64,000 nucleotides of DNA, taken from positions 8,184,065 to 8,248,064 of the forward strand of contig CM024171.1 of the NCBI GenBank assembly GCA_013433145.1, read 5' to 3'. Below the pieces are notes generated by a model. It had not been told where the DNA came from, did not search any database, and saw only the letters and a list, made by a program, of their open reading frames with translations. Every line of letters starts with the position of its first letter. Positions within the stretch are counted from its first letter, which is position 1. The DNA is from Ascaris suum. Taxonomy: Eukaryota > Nematoda > Chromadorea > Rhabditida > Ascarididae. Both the position numbers and the translations under genes were made by a program. Shown here in pieces: positions 1-19,300 of this stretch.

Positions 1-514
1 GTGCGGTAGAAGTAGGATTCCAGGCCCACTTGCTTCTCAAGGGAGAAAACACACAAGAGAATTATGAATGGTGAGGTAAGAAGTTTCGGCTCCTCGAGGT
101 GCTGTTGAGAATATAAGCTAATGCAGGTGCACTCATACAGTGGTGAAAATGGAGAAGAATTCTCCGCTTCACATGACACAATATTTGACTAACAGAAAGT
201 CAGCTCAAGTTCCAGCTTAGTTAAACTTTTTATGTCTCTATGAATTTTTTTACATTTTAGTTGTTCGATCTTTTTCATGTTTGAATGTTTGATTGCGCAT
301 GTTACATTTGATCCATTTTAACAGCAGGCCAACAAGCCTCTGCCTCTGCTATTTTAATAGTACCTTTCCTTTAAACTTCACTTCTAAGCTCATATCCCAG
401 GAGCCTGGGCAAGAAATTGAGTGAAGGAATGCAGACCCGTCAGGAAGGAAACCGAGATGGGCGGCATGAAGTGGATTTCCCTGGTGAAATGATCTAATAA
501 AGCATTTCTAATTT

Positions 515-2690
515 CTATCCGAAAGACCTGAAAGCAGAAGAAGACAAACTGATCCTACAGTAATTCTTCACATAGGTGGCTGTAGCTTCTTCAACAACAA
601 TAGAGTGAAGGGGCCATTCCATTGCAAGAGACCGAGAACTGATACTCAGTACTAGCGTAATTGTCGATGCGGTCCGTTTTATAGATAGTGAAGGAACACC
701 TTCTGAAGAAGGTGGAAATTTATCATTGAATTCGTCAGCACCTAGCAGCAGCACCTCTAGCTCCATCCATCGAACCTAACTGTCTCTCACACCGGACAGG
801 AAATTCCGGAAGAAACGCCTTATTCCCTAGGAAAACCCTCGAAAATGTATCGTTTTTTATACGTCACCGGTCACGTGCTTGTTCTTCTCTTTCTTCTCTA
901 GAGTGTATACTCTATATAGAGTTTTCAATTTCTTGTTAACATGACTATAAAACATCGTCGGATTTCTTACATGCATAATACGCTTTCTCAATTTCCTGCA
1001 GCTTTTGCACATAGCGCACAGGTCCTTCATAATACTTTTTGAGGGCCTTTCAACCTTGAGGCATGCCTCTATTAAGCTGTAGGAAATGTTCCTTCGCATC
1101 CAGTCGCTGAAGGTAACTTGCGAATCGCTTCATTCAGAGGAACTTTTTCATTAAGCAACTAGCTGTTATGCTGTTGGCACAAGTGTTGGCGAAACAACTC
1201 CCGATCATCCTGAACAAAGCGGCGATATCTTCGGCTCATTTGCATCTAGTTGCATCCCTTTCCTCATACCCCCGAAATTTATCAAGCTTTGCTTCGATTT
1301 TAAAACGGATGCTGACGTGGCCACGGTGTTGGATTTTTCGGCAGTAGAAACACTGCGAATTAGATTTAAGTCACCTATCAAAAGCTCTTTAATAATGCTG
1401 GCCATGCGATTGAGCTCTTTGGAAGATTAACAAGACCACTACTAAACACAAATTAATGAGAGACGATTTGAAGAGATAGCCAAGCTACCGAGTTTAGAAA
1501 TATCCAGACCAAGCCATCAACTACTACAGCTGAGTTCTCTGCTGCCCACAACTCCGAAATTTTGAAAGAGAGCCCAGAAAAATCAAAAAAATCCGTGGTA
1601 GGTGCATGATACAGAGAAAACAAGCGGAAAAAAGTAGTAGCAAAGAAATCCACACAAAACATTGCACAAGCATCCTCTGATGATAGTGTGCAAATTTTGA
1701 CAATAACTATCAGCATGCTTATCCATACGGCCCACATTATTTTCCCTCTCCTTCATAACTGCTTTCGATAATAGTGCAGAATGCCCTGTGGTTTGGGTTC
1801 CTCAGCAAACCGTGGCATGAAATCTGCAAGCTATGTTAGTGGAACATCGGATTTATTGTCCACTATTAAGGCGTTAACCACAGGAGCCTTAGTGATAGTA
1901 TTCCAAGGATTGAAATAAATACGATATAGAGTTCTTTTAAAATTGTTTCATGGAACCTCCAATGCCACAGCATTGATTTAGAGAGAGGAGAGGAGCTGGT
2001 TTTTCTGCTCTGTCCACCTTTTAGAACCTTTCCACCGACCTTACCTATCAGGACGGTTCCTGTTGAATAAGTTTCCTACGCTCAACGACAGCATCGCTAA
2101 CCACAATCCACATGTCGAACCGCTCTGGCTTTTCCTTTCCAGGCAACTCCTGCAGCACATTCGATGGATGCGTAGGACGTCTGCACACATTACTGAATTC
2201 AGCATAACTCTCCAATAATCTGCATTGGCGCAAAACTTATGAATTGCTATGGCAAAATATGACTTAGATGAGAAGACGTCTGCCATTTCAATGAACGCTC
2301 GATAAAGGATTCGATTGGGCATTCCAACGTCATCAAAGAGTTTGTTGAGATTCGCCTCTGTCATCCTTTCTTTGGCGGACGACGCTTCTGAACATGCCGC
2401 AGTAGTCGCCTTTTCTGCACCTAGGAGCACTAGAGAGCTGTATCTTCTTCCTCGCCTACTATGGGTCATTAGTGGCGCTCGGCAGGGTTGTTCCGACCAT
2501 GCCAACAATGGTGCTGCCATTTCCGGCATACTCGGTCATCAGATTGCAGCTTTACTGAATACCGGAACCGTTTGAAAATCGCGTTGCGCATTTCATCCAC
2601 TTTTGCTGTCACAAATATTTTAAAAACTGTCTCAGTTTGCGCATTGTTTGTTGAAGCCATCAGGGTCTCAAACATGCGCAACAAAAGAGG
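515..2690 (-). mobile_element. Decayed non-LTR (LINE, CR1/Jockey-like) retrotransposon, ORF1 and endonuclease remnants
   Basis: Read on the minus strand, a chain of broken open frames follows the order of a two-ORF LINE. About 2690-2050 resembles the ORF1 domain of nematode and other CR1-like elements: a YSSLVLLG strand, a KERM helix, then LFDDVGMPNRILYRAFIEM. It is split over three frames, so it carries frameshifts. About 1740-1450 resembles the apurinic-type endonuclease: MFCVDFFATTFFRLFSLYHA, then ENSAVVVDGLVW, corresponding to the usual VVVGDLN strand. About 1405-1205 and 1100-860 resemble the later endonuclease and the basic linker (CRKLRKRIM), and 766-515 weakly resembles the FNDYFSSVF linker. 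I do not recognise a reverse transcriptase core before the window edge. Every frame is interrupted, so this is a dead copy. The family match is made by eye from motifs; the assignment to CR1/Jockey is an inference. Confidence 0.6.
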
Positions 2691-8342
<5,652 letters not shown>

Positions 8343-8348
8343 TTTATT
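8343..8348 (-). promoter_or_regulatory. Polyadenylation signal of the cuticle collagen gene
   Basis: AATAAA on the minus strand about 98 nt past the collagen stop codon, a normal distance for a nematode 3' UTR. No competing hexamer lies between it and the stop. Confidence 0.6.
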
Positions 8349-8445
8349 TTTACGAGAGAAACAGAGCGATTCGCAAAAGGTCTGTGTGGATGAATGATCT
8401 GTCGATGTAGGGAGACCGTCGTGTAGGATGAGCTGCGCGCACTTC

Positions 8446-10398
8446 TTAATGCTTCTTGAGGAGGAATACGCTGCTGCGAGGCGGGCACGGGCAGTAGTGT
8501 GCATCCGGACCGGGTAGTCCAGGGCTGCCAGCCTGCAAAATAAAGGTAGTTTACGTGGTGTGTGCAAGTTATCGTTTCTTCATTGTTATGTCATTTGCCC
8601 GATCTCTAGACCCTCTTCTACAGTTCTGTAAATGTAAAACATAAATTTCTTCTTTTTCTTAATTAGCCAAACAGAGACCAGCAACTCCTAGAAGTACCTT
8701 TTTCAAACTTCCTAGCGATCATTAAAATCCTCGCTTTCGTCTGTAGCGACAACGGTGAAAGCAAATAAAGATTTGTGTCCTACCGGTCCAGGGCGACCGT
8801 CCTTGCCGGGGCGTCCATCGCGTCCAGGTCTTCCATCGGGACCCTTGTCTCCTGGCTCTCCGTCTGGACCCCTCTCGCCATCCTTGCCTGGCTCTCCAGG
8901 TGGTCCACGTGGGCCAGCAGGGCCCTTTGGTCCCTTTGGTCCCTTTCCGCGCTTGCCATCGCGGCCTGGGGGTCCTGGCTGACCGGGGCGACCTTCTGGT
9001 CCTGGTGGCCCTGGCTCTCCTGGCTCGCCAATTGGTCCTGGTGGGCCGGGTCTTCCTGGTCGGCCTTCGGGCCCGACATGTCCAGGTGGACCAGGCTCTC
9101 CGGGCTCTCCGTCGGGTCCCGGTGGTCCAGGTGGTCCTGGTGGGCAGTCGATGCAGGCGGTGGGAATTTGCTGGACGGGTCCGGTGGAGATTCCAGGAAC
9201 ACCAGGTGGGCCATCTTTTCCATCTGGTCCATCGGGTCCTTTGTCTCCTGGGTCACCACGTGGGCCAGGTGGTCCTGCCGGACATCCTTCGGCTGAGGGA
9301 CCGCAATCTGAAGCGGCATGGATCATATAAAGTTTTTTCGATCCTTTTGTTTGCTTAATTATATCATAATACTGCTATGGATCTTTCTACATTAGAAAGC
9401 CGCACATTCTTTTTTCGGAGTGATTTGTAAGCATTTCTTCCTGCAGCATGTCAATGCGAGAAAATACAATAAATAAATAGATGTTTCAGTCAAAATTAGG
9501 GGGTAGAACTTACGGCATCGTTCGGGGAAACTTTGACGCTTGGCACGTCCGAAGAGGCTTGCGAATGACGGCGGCGCGTCGCTTTTGCCTGTTGGATTCA
9601 TGTGCAACAACAAAATCCGTTGCCACGTGTCGTCCGCGACAATCTTCAAAAATTTTTTAGCTCATTCAAACATTTACATGTTCTCGGTCATTGTTCCTCA
9701 GTCTCGCATAGCAATCCTCACTTTCCTCCTCTATACGTCAAACATATGTCTTACAAAGGAATCATTAAAGAAGGCGCGATATTCAGTATAGTGATTCGAT
9801 TCAAAATATTTATATAGCAATCGATCTTTGTAATCACGCTCTTAAGCAATTTTTCACTCATTAACAAATTTCAGCTGCACCACCGGCCGAATTCAAATAA
9901 TATTACTAGTAGAATGCAAATAATTTTGCGCGCTCAACTTGCCGCTTCTTAACAGATTAAAAATTTACAACTTTTGTTGTTTAAATATTACAGCGTATTG
10001 ACATCAAGGAAGGTAGCCTGCTTCGAATGTAAACAGCTGGACAATCAAGTAACACTGTCAAACACTTCCCTCTAAATGTTTTCACAGCAGAAATTTAGTT
10101 GTAATTCCAATAAACCGTATAGAGTATTGCCGAAAGAATCTTGAAAAATCGAGGTATGTGTAATTACATTGTTCTCCTTCATATTATATATTTAGAAAGA
10201 ATAGAAAGAGCCGGAGAATTAAGCAAAAATTTACCGTCAAAGAAATAGATTACATACCCTGAATTCGCCCATCTCATCCATGACATCATCATAGAGGCTA
10301 TTGATGTCGTTATAGATAATGCATACGGCGACGAGCGACATGATTATCACAAAGACGCTGCCCGCCGTAGCGAGGCCAACCATCAATTTGACGCTCAT
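8446..10398 (-). CDS. Cuticle collagen, 293 aa, four exons, complete
   Basis: A secreted structural protein of the nematode cuticle. Exons on the minus strand are 10398-10258, 9643-9514, 9307-8784 and 8532-8446; phases agree and the total is 294 codons with stop. Residues 1-47 are the N-terminal cuticle-collagen domain: a hydrophobic signal-anchor ([19 protein letters not shown]), then [18 protein letters not shown]. Around residue 80 is a furin/BLI-4-type cleavage site, RAKR. Gly-X-Y blocks follow, flanked by cysteines: [12 protein letters not shown] before the first short block, ACIDC between blocks, and YCPCPPRSS near the end. These cysteines normally make disulphides between chains. The main triple-helical block contains one shortened triplet (GKRGKGPKG). 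Splice donors are gtatgt, gtaagt and gtagga; acceptors are ttgaag, cttcag and ttgcag. The start is the ATG nine bases after a TTTTAG acceptor. It belongs to the large col family, too large to name a one-to-one orthologue. Confidence 0.95.
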
Positions 10399-10406
10399 CT
10401 TTCCGC

Positions 10407-10414
10407 CTAAAATT
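10407..10414 (-). promoter_or_regulatory. Probable trans-splice (or 5' UTR intron) acceptor before the collagen ATG
   Basis: Minus-strand AATTTTAG followed by GCGGAAAG and then the ATG. The acceptor lies nine bases before the start codon, where a spliced-leader site is normally found in nematode genes. No upstream coding exon is needed, because the ATG already begins the standard collagen N-terminus. Whether it receives SL1 or joins a 5' UTR exon cannot be told from DNA. Confidence 0.5.
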
Positions 10415-13400
10415 CGCACCATCCTCAGGATTAGAATCATCTTCACAAGATTAAATTGTACAAATCGAATGCAATGCATCGCAAAAGACCACAAGTTCAA
10501 TTGTTCACTAACGTTAACTGAACCTAAATCGTCATTCATGAGGAATTCCAATTGTGTCGCTTTAGATGACTCGCATTCTACGACTAGGTTGAAGCAAACC
10601 GATTAAAATGCAATATTATAAATGTGAGCACAGATCAAACGTTGGAAAATTAAAAGTGTTTACGATCATAATGGTACCTAATGGGAAATTTAACCATTTT
10701 TAGGCAACGCACAGAACGCAAAAGTCGCCGAAGAAATTTTCAATCAAATCAGTGATCGTCTAAGATATAAACAGCAACAATCAAAAAACAACGATCTTCG
10801 GGCTGAAAATATATAGGCCTATTCTTTGACAGATGAAGCGAAAGGAGTTCTTGTATTAAGCTCACAAAGGCATTTCTTTGTAGTGATTATGGTCCTTTGG
10901 GAATTTCCGTAACCGTTTTCCAACTTGACAACACACAATGCAAGCACCGAATGGTGAATCTTTTCCAGAAAATAAAGAGACTTGAGGCTTAGGCTGTCTC
11001 TATAAATGGCGACATTTGTTACTTCGACATAAACATGCGATGGACGTCATAGTGTTGCACTTTACAAGTTGGTGAATGCAAAGATGGGTGGGTGCCGTCG
11101 TAACGGGTAGAGAGAGACAGCACAAAGTCAACGAAGCAAACGACGCAGTATGAGTGTAAGAGGCGATGCACAGCTTTTATATCTGGCATGCTAACCGCGC
11201 CTTCGTTGACTTGTGCGATATTTTTTGCGACAGCAAGTTCCAAAACGCGTACTCGGCAATAATTCATTGTGGTTTTCGTTGATGCGTCCAAAGTGAAGCA
11301 CACACAAAAAGTTGTTATCGGTACGCATTGCGTTGGAGAGTGTCGCCACTGCAAACGACGAACGCCTCAGCACAGCGTTGCCTGCTACCATCTACTTCAC
11401 TACACCCCTCGAACTGGTTGTGCGTCCAGAAGAAGCAAAAAGCGGCCGCTACGCCGAGACATTGCCCAACCTGCACGGTGCACTTTGTTTCACATTCTCA
11501 TGCCTGAATTCTGAAGTCCGCTAACCCATCTTCTCAAATGCCACATGATCTTCGCTTCTCTTCTATTCTCTACCTTTGTCTTTCACTCTTTGCTTGCGTT
11601 GACCTGTACACACATTTTCGTCTAATTGTCGCGTTAACTGCAGCTTCTCAGTGCAAACGACGGTACGTTCTGCGTTATTGGGAAGAACTTTTTTTTTCGT
11701 TTTCCTTTTTCAAGACGACGTTGCTGTCTTGTCGACGCGACAGCCGGTTCGCTCAAGCACAACCACACTTCGGAACCAATGAGTAGTGAGGGCAGAATCA
11801 AACGGCAGTGCGCATCGGCACCCTCATTCCTAAACTGTGCTCACTTCCTTCCGGGAGAAGCATATATAAGTTCGTATCACCCCCTTAGCTCTCCATGTCA
11901 GCAGAAGAAAGTGCTTGATGAGATCAAAATTTGGCGAAATGGAAGAATGGTTCTTTGCAGACGTTTTTTTAGCTTGTTTGCCCGTACGGAGGGGTGAGTA
12001 TGTTTTTTGATGGAAGCGATTCGTTAACTGAAGAGAGGGCATTTTCCCGGAATGTTGGGAAGTTGCTCAAAAATTTCTCCATGTCAGGAATGTTCAGAAG
12101 TGCGATTATTTCCTCTCGCAAAATAGGTGCTCAAGCATTTCATTGAATGTTTCTTTCCTCATTGTCTTCCATCTGATCTAGGCAGCCGCTGATACCTGTC
12201 GGTCACCGAATACGTCATTGCTTATTTGAAGCGAACAGAAACTCTTCTGAGCAAAAATCGACTTCCCAAGCGATATGGGTTTCCGGAGAGCAATGCTTTT
12301 TTCGAATCCAGAATGTCTCACTAATTTATTCTATACAATAATCTTACCGGCTTCATTTTATAATGCCTATTTTCCTTTAGTTTTGAAATTTTCAGGAAAA
12401 TTCCGCAATTTGAAACTTGCCAGTCTGATTGCAGTTCGCTGGATTTTTTTCAAAGGCATTTAAATTCTCTGGAAGAATCAAAAACTTGCAAATTGAAAAT
12501 ATTTTGCCTTAGTAGTAATATGAGAATTTTATGGCACTACGTTTCAACTATCTGCTGGCATAGTAATCCTGAAGGCAGTCACTTCACTCAGTTGTTTTAC
12601 TAACATAGAGCAAAAAACCTAATATTAAAGAGCAACTTTCTTCAAAAAGAAAATTAAAAGTCTCGTTTGGAATATCGGATCCAAGTGCTTTTATTTGCAA
12701 CTTATCACTGTGTTTTTCCTCTTAAAATACCAAAGTTGAAGGGGAATTTGTACAATTTGCAGAAAACTAATTCACTCAAGTAATGATTTGCATTTTCTAT
12801 ACCACATGAAAACAACTTTTGCCAAAGCGACTTTCAGAGTGCAGAGTCAGTGTGTGTGCTGTATTATCGCTATAGCGTTGTTTTAGTAATAAAATTACGA
12901 ATTTAATTCTCTCACCTAATTCATTTTTTAAATTGTGTTTTCAATTTTATGCTCAACGAAATTTCAGAAGATTATTCGCGTATTCCGTTATTTGAACTAT
13001 GCAAATTATTTGGAAAATTTTTCAAATTCTTTGCGCTATTTCATCTTAAGACTGTTCATGAAATTCACAATAACACCATCGAAGCATCTATATACGCTGG
13101 AAATACCAGTGATCCAGTATGGAGCGCTTTTTTGGTGGGAAGAGGGGGAGGGGGTTGTAAATTACAACTTTCCCCATGTAATCGCACAATGATCATCATT
13201 CGACTAGTCATTTCAATTCTGCATGAAGCGTTTGTTATAAACACACAGCATGAATCAGATCGACAATGAGTATTGATGAAGAACGAATCCCCAAAGAATT
13301 ACGTGTCTCAACACTATAACTGGAATGAGCGCGCAGGAACCTAAATGATGCAAATTTTGCTAAAAGTATTGTTATTATTCGTATCACGAAAGATTGATTT

Positions 13401-13764
13401 TGAGCTTTATAGCAGTTTTAATGAGAATTAAAATGGGATAATTTTAAATCTCTTCCCCATATAGAATGTTGCACTGATTTCGCAACGGTACTCGAAACTC
13501 GTCTCCAGTTTATAAAGCATCTATGAACAGGTCTAATCGAAACAAATAGGAGTGTTCAGACCAAAAAATTGAGACATGAGTCATATCAGCGTCGTTTGGA
13601 GAATGGAAACAAGAAATGCATTAGGTGCTAACATAAGTTACGAGGGAGTGAAGATAATATACGACGATCAAATATTCGCTTTAAGCTATACGCAAAGACT
13701 AAGCTTTAAAAATTCTGTGGCTCATATAAAAGCGGCTACAGCTAGATGACATCCGCCATCTTTA

Positions 13765-13804
13765 GTATCTGCAATTTATTCACCGTATCTGCAATTTATT
13801 CACC
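13765..13804. repeat. Tandem duplication, 2 x 20 bp
   Basis: Two exact adjacent copies of GTATCTGCAATTTATTCACC, followed by the first three bases of a third. It is too short and isolated to be a satellite; replication slippage is the simplest cause. Confidence 0.95.
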
Positions 13805-16291
13805 GTAAACTGTTCTCCTTTCACCGTGAGATGACTACGTGTGTATCACTCATTAGGCATTGAGCAACAATTCCATGATGGATATACGGTTGTATGTTCT
13901 TCTAACATTTTACAGTAAGTGAAAGAAACGACATCTTTGATTCCGAGCTGTACGGTTGCTTTCGATGATGATTATATTAGACGAATTTGCCGTATTGCCG
14001 CATGCGTTTCTCTTCGAGAATGGTCGAGATTGTAAATTTTGCTTCAGAATGCCTCATTGCCATGACAAAATCTTCTCTCTTTCGAGGAAGTGGAAACAGA
14101 GTATAGCAACGTAGCCATATTCCGTTTCCGGTTTCCAATGAGCCCAGCAATGTGTTGTTTTATCTTTTTTTGCATCAGACAATTGTTCTTTATATCTTTG
14201 ATAATTTTAACTCTACTTTCCACAGAAGGACTGTGCAGCCGTGCCCTTCCTAGTGCAACCCAAATTCTCAACGTTGTCGTGCCCGGTAACAAGTGAACAT
14301 GAACCGGTAATGCATCTTTTTTTTCCTCGTCGTATACACCTATGTGTTTAAAGTTTCTCAAATGATCGCTTAACTTCAGCAGATGCTAACAGTGTTGCGT
14401 GGATAAAGTGAAGAAGGATGGCGTAGGTCGCTGGGGTCATTGGGAGAAGGTAAATAAGGGCCATTGAGAACATTCGGTTTAAGTACGATTCCCATCTTCT
14501 GATGACATATGTGCTTCTTCACCTCCAACTTTCTTCTGATTGAGCGTTATTCTGTTCGTCGTAAAACGCAATGATGCGTAAAGAATCGATTTTATTCAGG
14601 AGAGACCTCCGGAAAGAGGTATGGTGAAGGAGCAAACTTGGAAAATGGTTTGTGGTGGCATAACCTTGTCACAGGCCGACCTCATCGACCGGAAGATTTA
14701 ATAATCGAATAAGAAGTCGAATCGTGATTGCGAACTACGAGTGAAAAGGTCATATAGCAATATCTTCGCGGCAAAGTACGCCAAATGCTTTGCACTTTGC
14801 TGGTGGATTATGGATTATTGTTTTTGTTGCGCTGATGAGGAATAATCGTTCAGCACTGCGTAAACGGCATTGTTTTTTCTCGATCGAACATGCGGTCTTG
14901 CGTTTCCTCATGGAGTTAGCGAATCGTCTCCTACTACTATGGAATCGCCGGAGGTAGTGTTGCTGTCAAGGGTTGTTTATTCTCCGATAAAGGCTTCGCT
15001 GATCTGCGAATCCTCGGGTCAGACCTACATTACTTCCAAACTCGCATATCCGCATTAAACCACAACTACCATTATATGGCACATTTCACTCACTATAGTT
15101 TCAAATAAAGCAGCTAACACTTTTGCAATATTGATGGCTCACCGGTCAACGATCTGATATAAGTGGACAACTTTCTATTTGGTTATTGAATGATAGGTAA
15201 CTATTGACTAGGGAAGGACTGCTAGTCGATTGTTGATGGGTTAATATTTCTCTACTGGCATATTAGCAACCTCTCACGATGTGGCCGGTGATCCAAATAT
15301 CAGTTGAAGGATCTTGGGTTAGGACGATTACAAAGGTCATGAGCGGCTGGCTTAGTCAGGAAAGCACAACCATAAACTTCACTTCTCGGTATCATTATTT
15401 CTGTATTGAAAAAAAGGAGGTCTTTCCTTGTAGATTAGGGAGCTGTTTTATTTCCAGTTAAATCATGTTTTCAGTGGCACTCGAATACGCCGCATCTACG
15501 TAACTGCGTGTTTCCGGTCCGGTATTTTTATTTGTTTTACAGCAACCTGTGTTTCCATTTGAGAGACTGTATTGTTGTAGTCAGATTCTTATCTGTGTGC
15601 GCAAATTGTTTCTGCGCTTACGCGAATTGTTTTCAAGGAAAGGAGAAGTACAACATGCATGTTTCTTTGTTTGCATACAATTTCCTGTCTTTCACGGTTA
15701 CTGGGTGAGTGGTAGATTTTTTGAAGGAAGTTCGAGTTTAACAGTGCAGTTTGTTAAACTTCCTGTAATGACTGGTGCTTAGCAAGGCGGAGATACGTGG
15801 GAGAAGAAGGGGAAAGGGTTGAAGGCAGGAGGGTTATGGGGATGGGTCAGGAGCGGAAAGGGTTGGAGGAGTTGCGAGAAAGGGATGGTTGTTGGATTAA
15901 GATGCATACTTCATATGATATTTTCTTCACATGCGCTAAATTCAAAGTTTTTTCCTTCTCACTGTCCTAAACGTTTTTTTACTCATGTGACAATCTCATT
16001 CGTTTTTCCTTGCAGCGGCCATGTTTATAATAGCTGTATGGGTTACTAAAAAGGGTTTTTCTATAACAAGCGGGGCCTCATTGCTTCATTTCACTGTCCA
16101 TTCATCACCATCATTGCTCAATAATATTTTGATATTTTCATCTTCTTTTGGCCTTTGAATAAACTTACTTATGTGAGTATGCGAGCGTTGCGTTGTCGAA
16201 CAAAAAAATAGCGGTGTTAGAGTGGTGAGGTGTTATATATCCGTAAATAGTGACAGAAACCGATAACATATAGTGATACATTTAGGCTTTC

Positions 16292-16395
<104 letters not shown>

Positions 16396-19300
16396 TGATG
16401 TAAATGTAAATGTTTTTGACAACTATTCATTCTGTTACGCTGAAAAACTCACTGTTGCAATATCGTTGAACAACATAATGACAAAAAAATTACCATATGA
16501 TTTTTTTCGAATTCTTCATGAAACCATGAACGTTTTTCGATTAGGTTTGATAAAGTCGAACTATAAAGGAGAATAATGTTGCTCTCTGTATATGAATTTC
16601 CCTAACTGTTTCTTACGTGTTCGGAAATATTTTCACTGTGTTGTAATTTGGAAGTCTTATTCCAAAAGATTTCACAAGTGGAGTTTTTTCATCGTCGTTT
16701 TTTTCCTTTACTGTTTTCTTTTGGGTCTGAAAATTTCATTCCTTCGGAGATTTTTTGGAAAACTTTATTTCTACTTGAAATTATTTCTATTTTATCTCTC
16801 CTGAGATCATCTTACTGATTTTATTGTACACATCTTCTTATAAACATTCACGGTGTGACACTTTTTCATTTATTTTCACTGTCGCTAAAGGAGATCACCA
16901 ATTAATTGCTCTATTAGTTTCTTGCAAAATTCGATTTTATGGTGTAGAGAGGTTTGCTTTCTCTTTCGAGTCGTTAAAAATATGAAATTGCGAGTTTTCT
17001 TTCACATAGTTCTCTCACAATTTAGAACTTTTTTATAGCTACCTGTTAAAATGGCTGTCGTTTGCAGGCACCTCCTAAAATAACACTTCTTCTCTGATAT
17101 CGAATGACTTTTTCTCAAGTTTTTTGTCCATTCATTTTCGTCATTTATAGTTAGTTTTTCGCAAAAAAAGTGAATTTTTTTTTGCTTTTTCAATATATCT
17201 TTCACGTTTTAAGTTTTCGTTTACTTGTAAGAGCCTACTGTTCTGGATTATAAGCAGTACGTGATGTATGCATTGAGGTGATGTTCGTTTTTCGTTGTCC
17301 GACCATGAGAGAGAAGAGGGAGATGCGGATGGGATGGTTTGAAGGCAAAGATCGGTTTCATCCGATCTCTGAGGGTATTTATTCGCTGGCGAACATCAAG
17401 ATTTTCATCCAAGATTGCTCATTGTCGTCAAATGGATTACTTAAAAAGAAAAGGCATCAATCTTTCACTTTTTAAATAGAGTAAAATCGATTCAAGCAAT
17501 GAACACTTAAGAGGTCGTGTTCTATCGAGGAATGTCAAGATATGTGCGTCTGTTCACAGGAATGAAAGGAGGAATGAGAAAATGGATCAGTACTTGTTCT
17601 TTCGTTTCACGCGAAACTGGAAGCCAGTGTAATTGCAATCGGTGATCCGATCCCGGTTCGGAGAAGTAAAATGCAAATGATTCAACAAGGATAAATGCAC
17701 ACGTTCGTGTTATTTTCTTCTCAGTTTCTGGGCGTTTTGTTCTTTCTGACGTAGCTGTGTGGAAATATGTTATTTTCAAGTGTCGGAAATAGCTGTTCTA
17801 ACAATCAACATGATTTCCTATGTTTTGACTGAAAGTCTCATAAACTGATAGGAAGAAGTTGCATATGAAGCGAAATTGCGGAATATTTCTTAAACGAGCT
17901 ACTGTGACGGTGAGAAAGAAGTAAATGTTTCTTGCAGCATTTAGTGTAAAAAACGTCTGGAATAGACTATGTATTCTGGATTTTGAGCGCTTTCTTGTCC
18001 TTCTTCTATGATAACAATGACACAGCAACTCTTTACCCTTGTTGAGTGCAAGACAGTTGAATTTCATCGGATTATTCGGAGTCAAGTTTTCTTTTGGAAA
18101 CGACAATAGATTTACAAATTTTGGCAAATTTGTTTTGATATTCATAGGTGAATCTATTTCCACTAGTGAGATTCTCTTTATTTTCCTCAAAATTCGAATT
18201 TTTTGCGATCATATCAATGATTCCATTAGTTCAATCCAGAACTTTCCTTTCGCTTACCATCATACACTGGAGGGATCATCTGCACATAGTAGTTTCGAAA
18301 CCATTTCAGGACGTTATTGTCATTGAAAACGTTCTAGGAGACAGCGAATTCGAACTATTGGTTTCGCATTGAATTTCAATCGGCGCTTTTCAAGTTTCTG
18401 TTGCGATTGTATGAGTGAAGTACGGCGCCTGGCAAAACGAGTTTGCTCCTCGGTTAGAGCGTTTATGAAAACAACGCGTTCCTTGCCCATTATCTCGTTA
18501 TGATGAACTATGACATGTTACTGACCTTTATGCCGGCTTACGCATAAACCACAGCTTTGTAACGGTCTGTTCAAGAACATCAGTCTTGCATTAGTTCACC
18601 AATAAAGTCCACTTCGGCTTACTTCTTACCATGACCTCCTCCGCCCTTCCATCTCACTAGTTCCGTGATGCCAAACGGATGTCCATGACAAGTGTCGATG
18701 TCACAGATCGACAGATTTTCTTTTTTTTTTTTTTGAAGAAATAAGTAAGTGAAAATTTTCAAATGCGATCCATAAAAGGTAGATTTACACCGAATAAAAA
18801 AATGCATTAAAACGGCTGATGCGATGAATAATTTGCTTTCAGAGATAGTTTCACATCGATGCGTTGCTGTGAAACAAACGAGCGACTACCACGGCGAATG
18901 GATCGCTCAGATTAGAGCATCTTGCAAAAATTTCAGTTTTTGAGCAGAAAAGATCATTCCACCTATCAAATAATTATTGCAAAACCACAGCTAATAAACA
19001 AATAGGAAAAAGACGCAATTTGACGAGAGTATTGCACAAAAGAACTGATAACTGGAAATGCTGAGTGAAAGTAAACACAACAACTTCACATTCATCTCAT
19101 AGAAAGTATTTGTTCTACAAAAGTTATTCTCATAATAATTTAAATGCGAATAAAAGCATCCAAAAGCAGAGCGATTCTTTTAGAAAATCCTTTAGTATGG
19201 ATGCATTCTACGTTTGAGTTTTGCAAAATCAGTTTCTGATTTTAGAATTCCTGACATCCGATTTCATCCATAAACTGTGTGAATACTCATATTTCTATGC

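Noticed and set aside
8755..9358. Long plus-strand and alternative-frame open frames over the collagen exon
   Set aside because: They are shadows of the Gly-X-Y codons; the minus-strand frame has the collagen repeat, cysteines and splice structure.
14090..14296. Plus-strand frame with a hydrophobic N-terminal stretch, possible secreted peptide
   Set aside because: The hydrophobicity comes from a T-rich tract; no start context, partner exon or family motif supports it.
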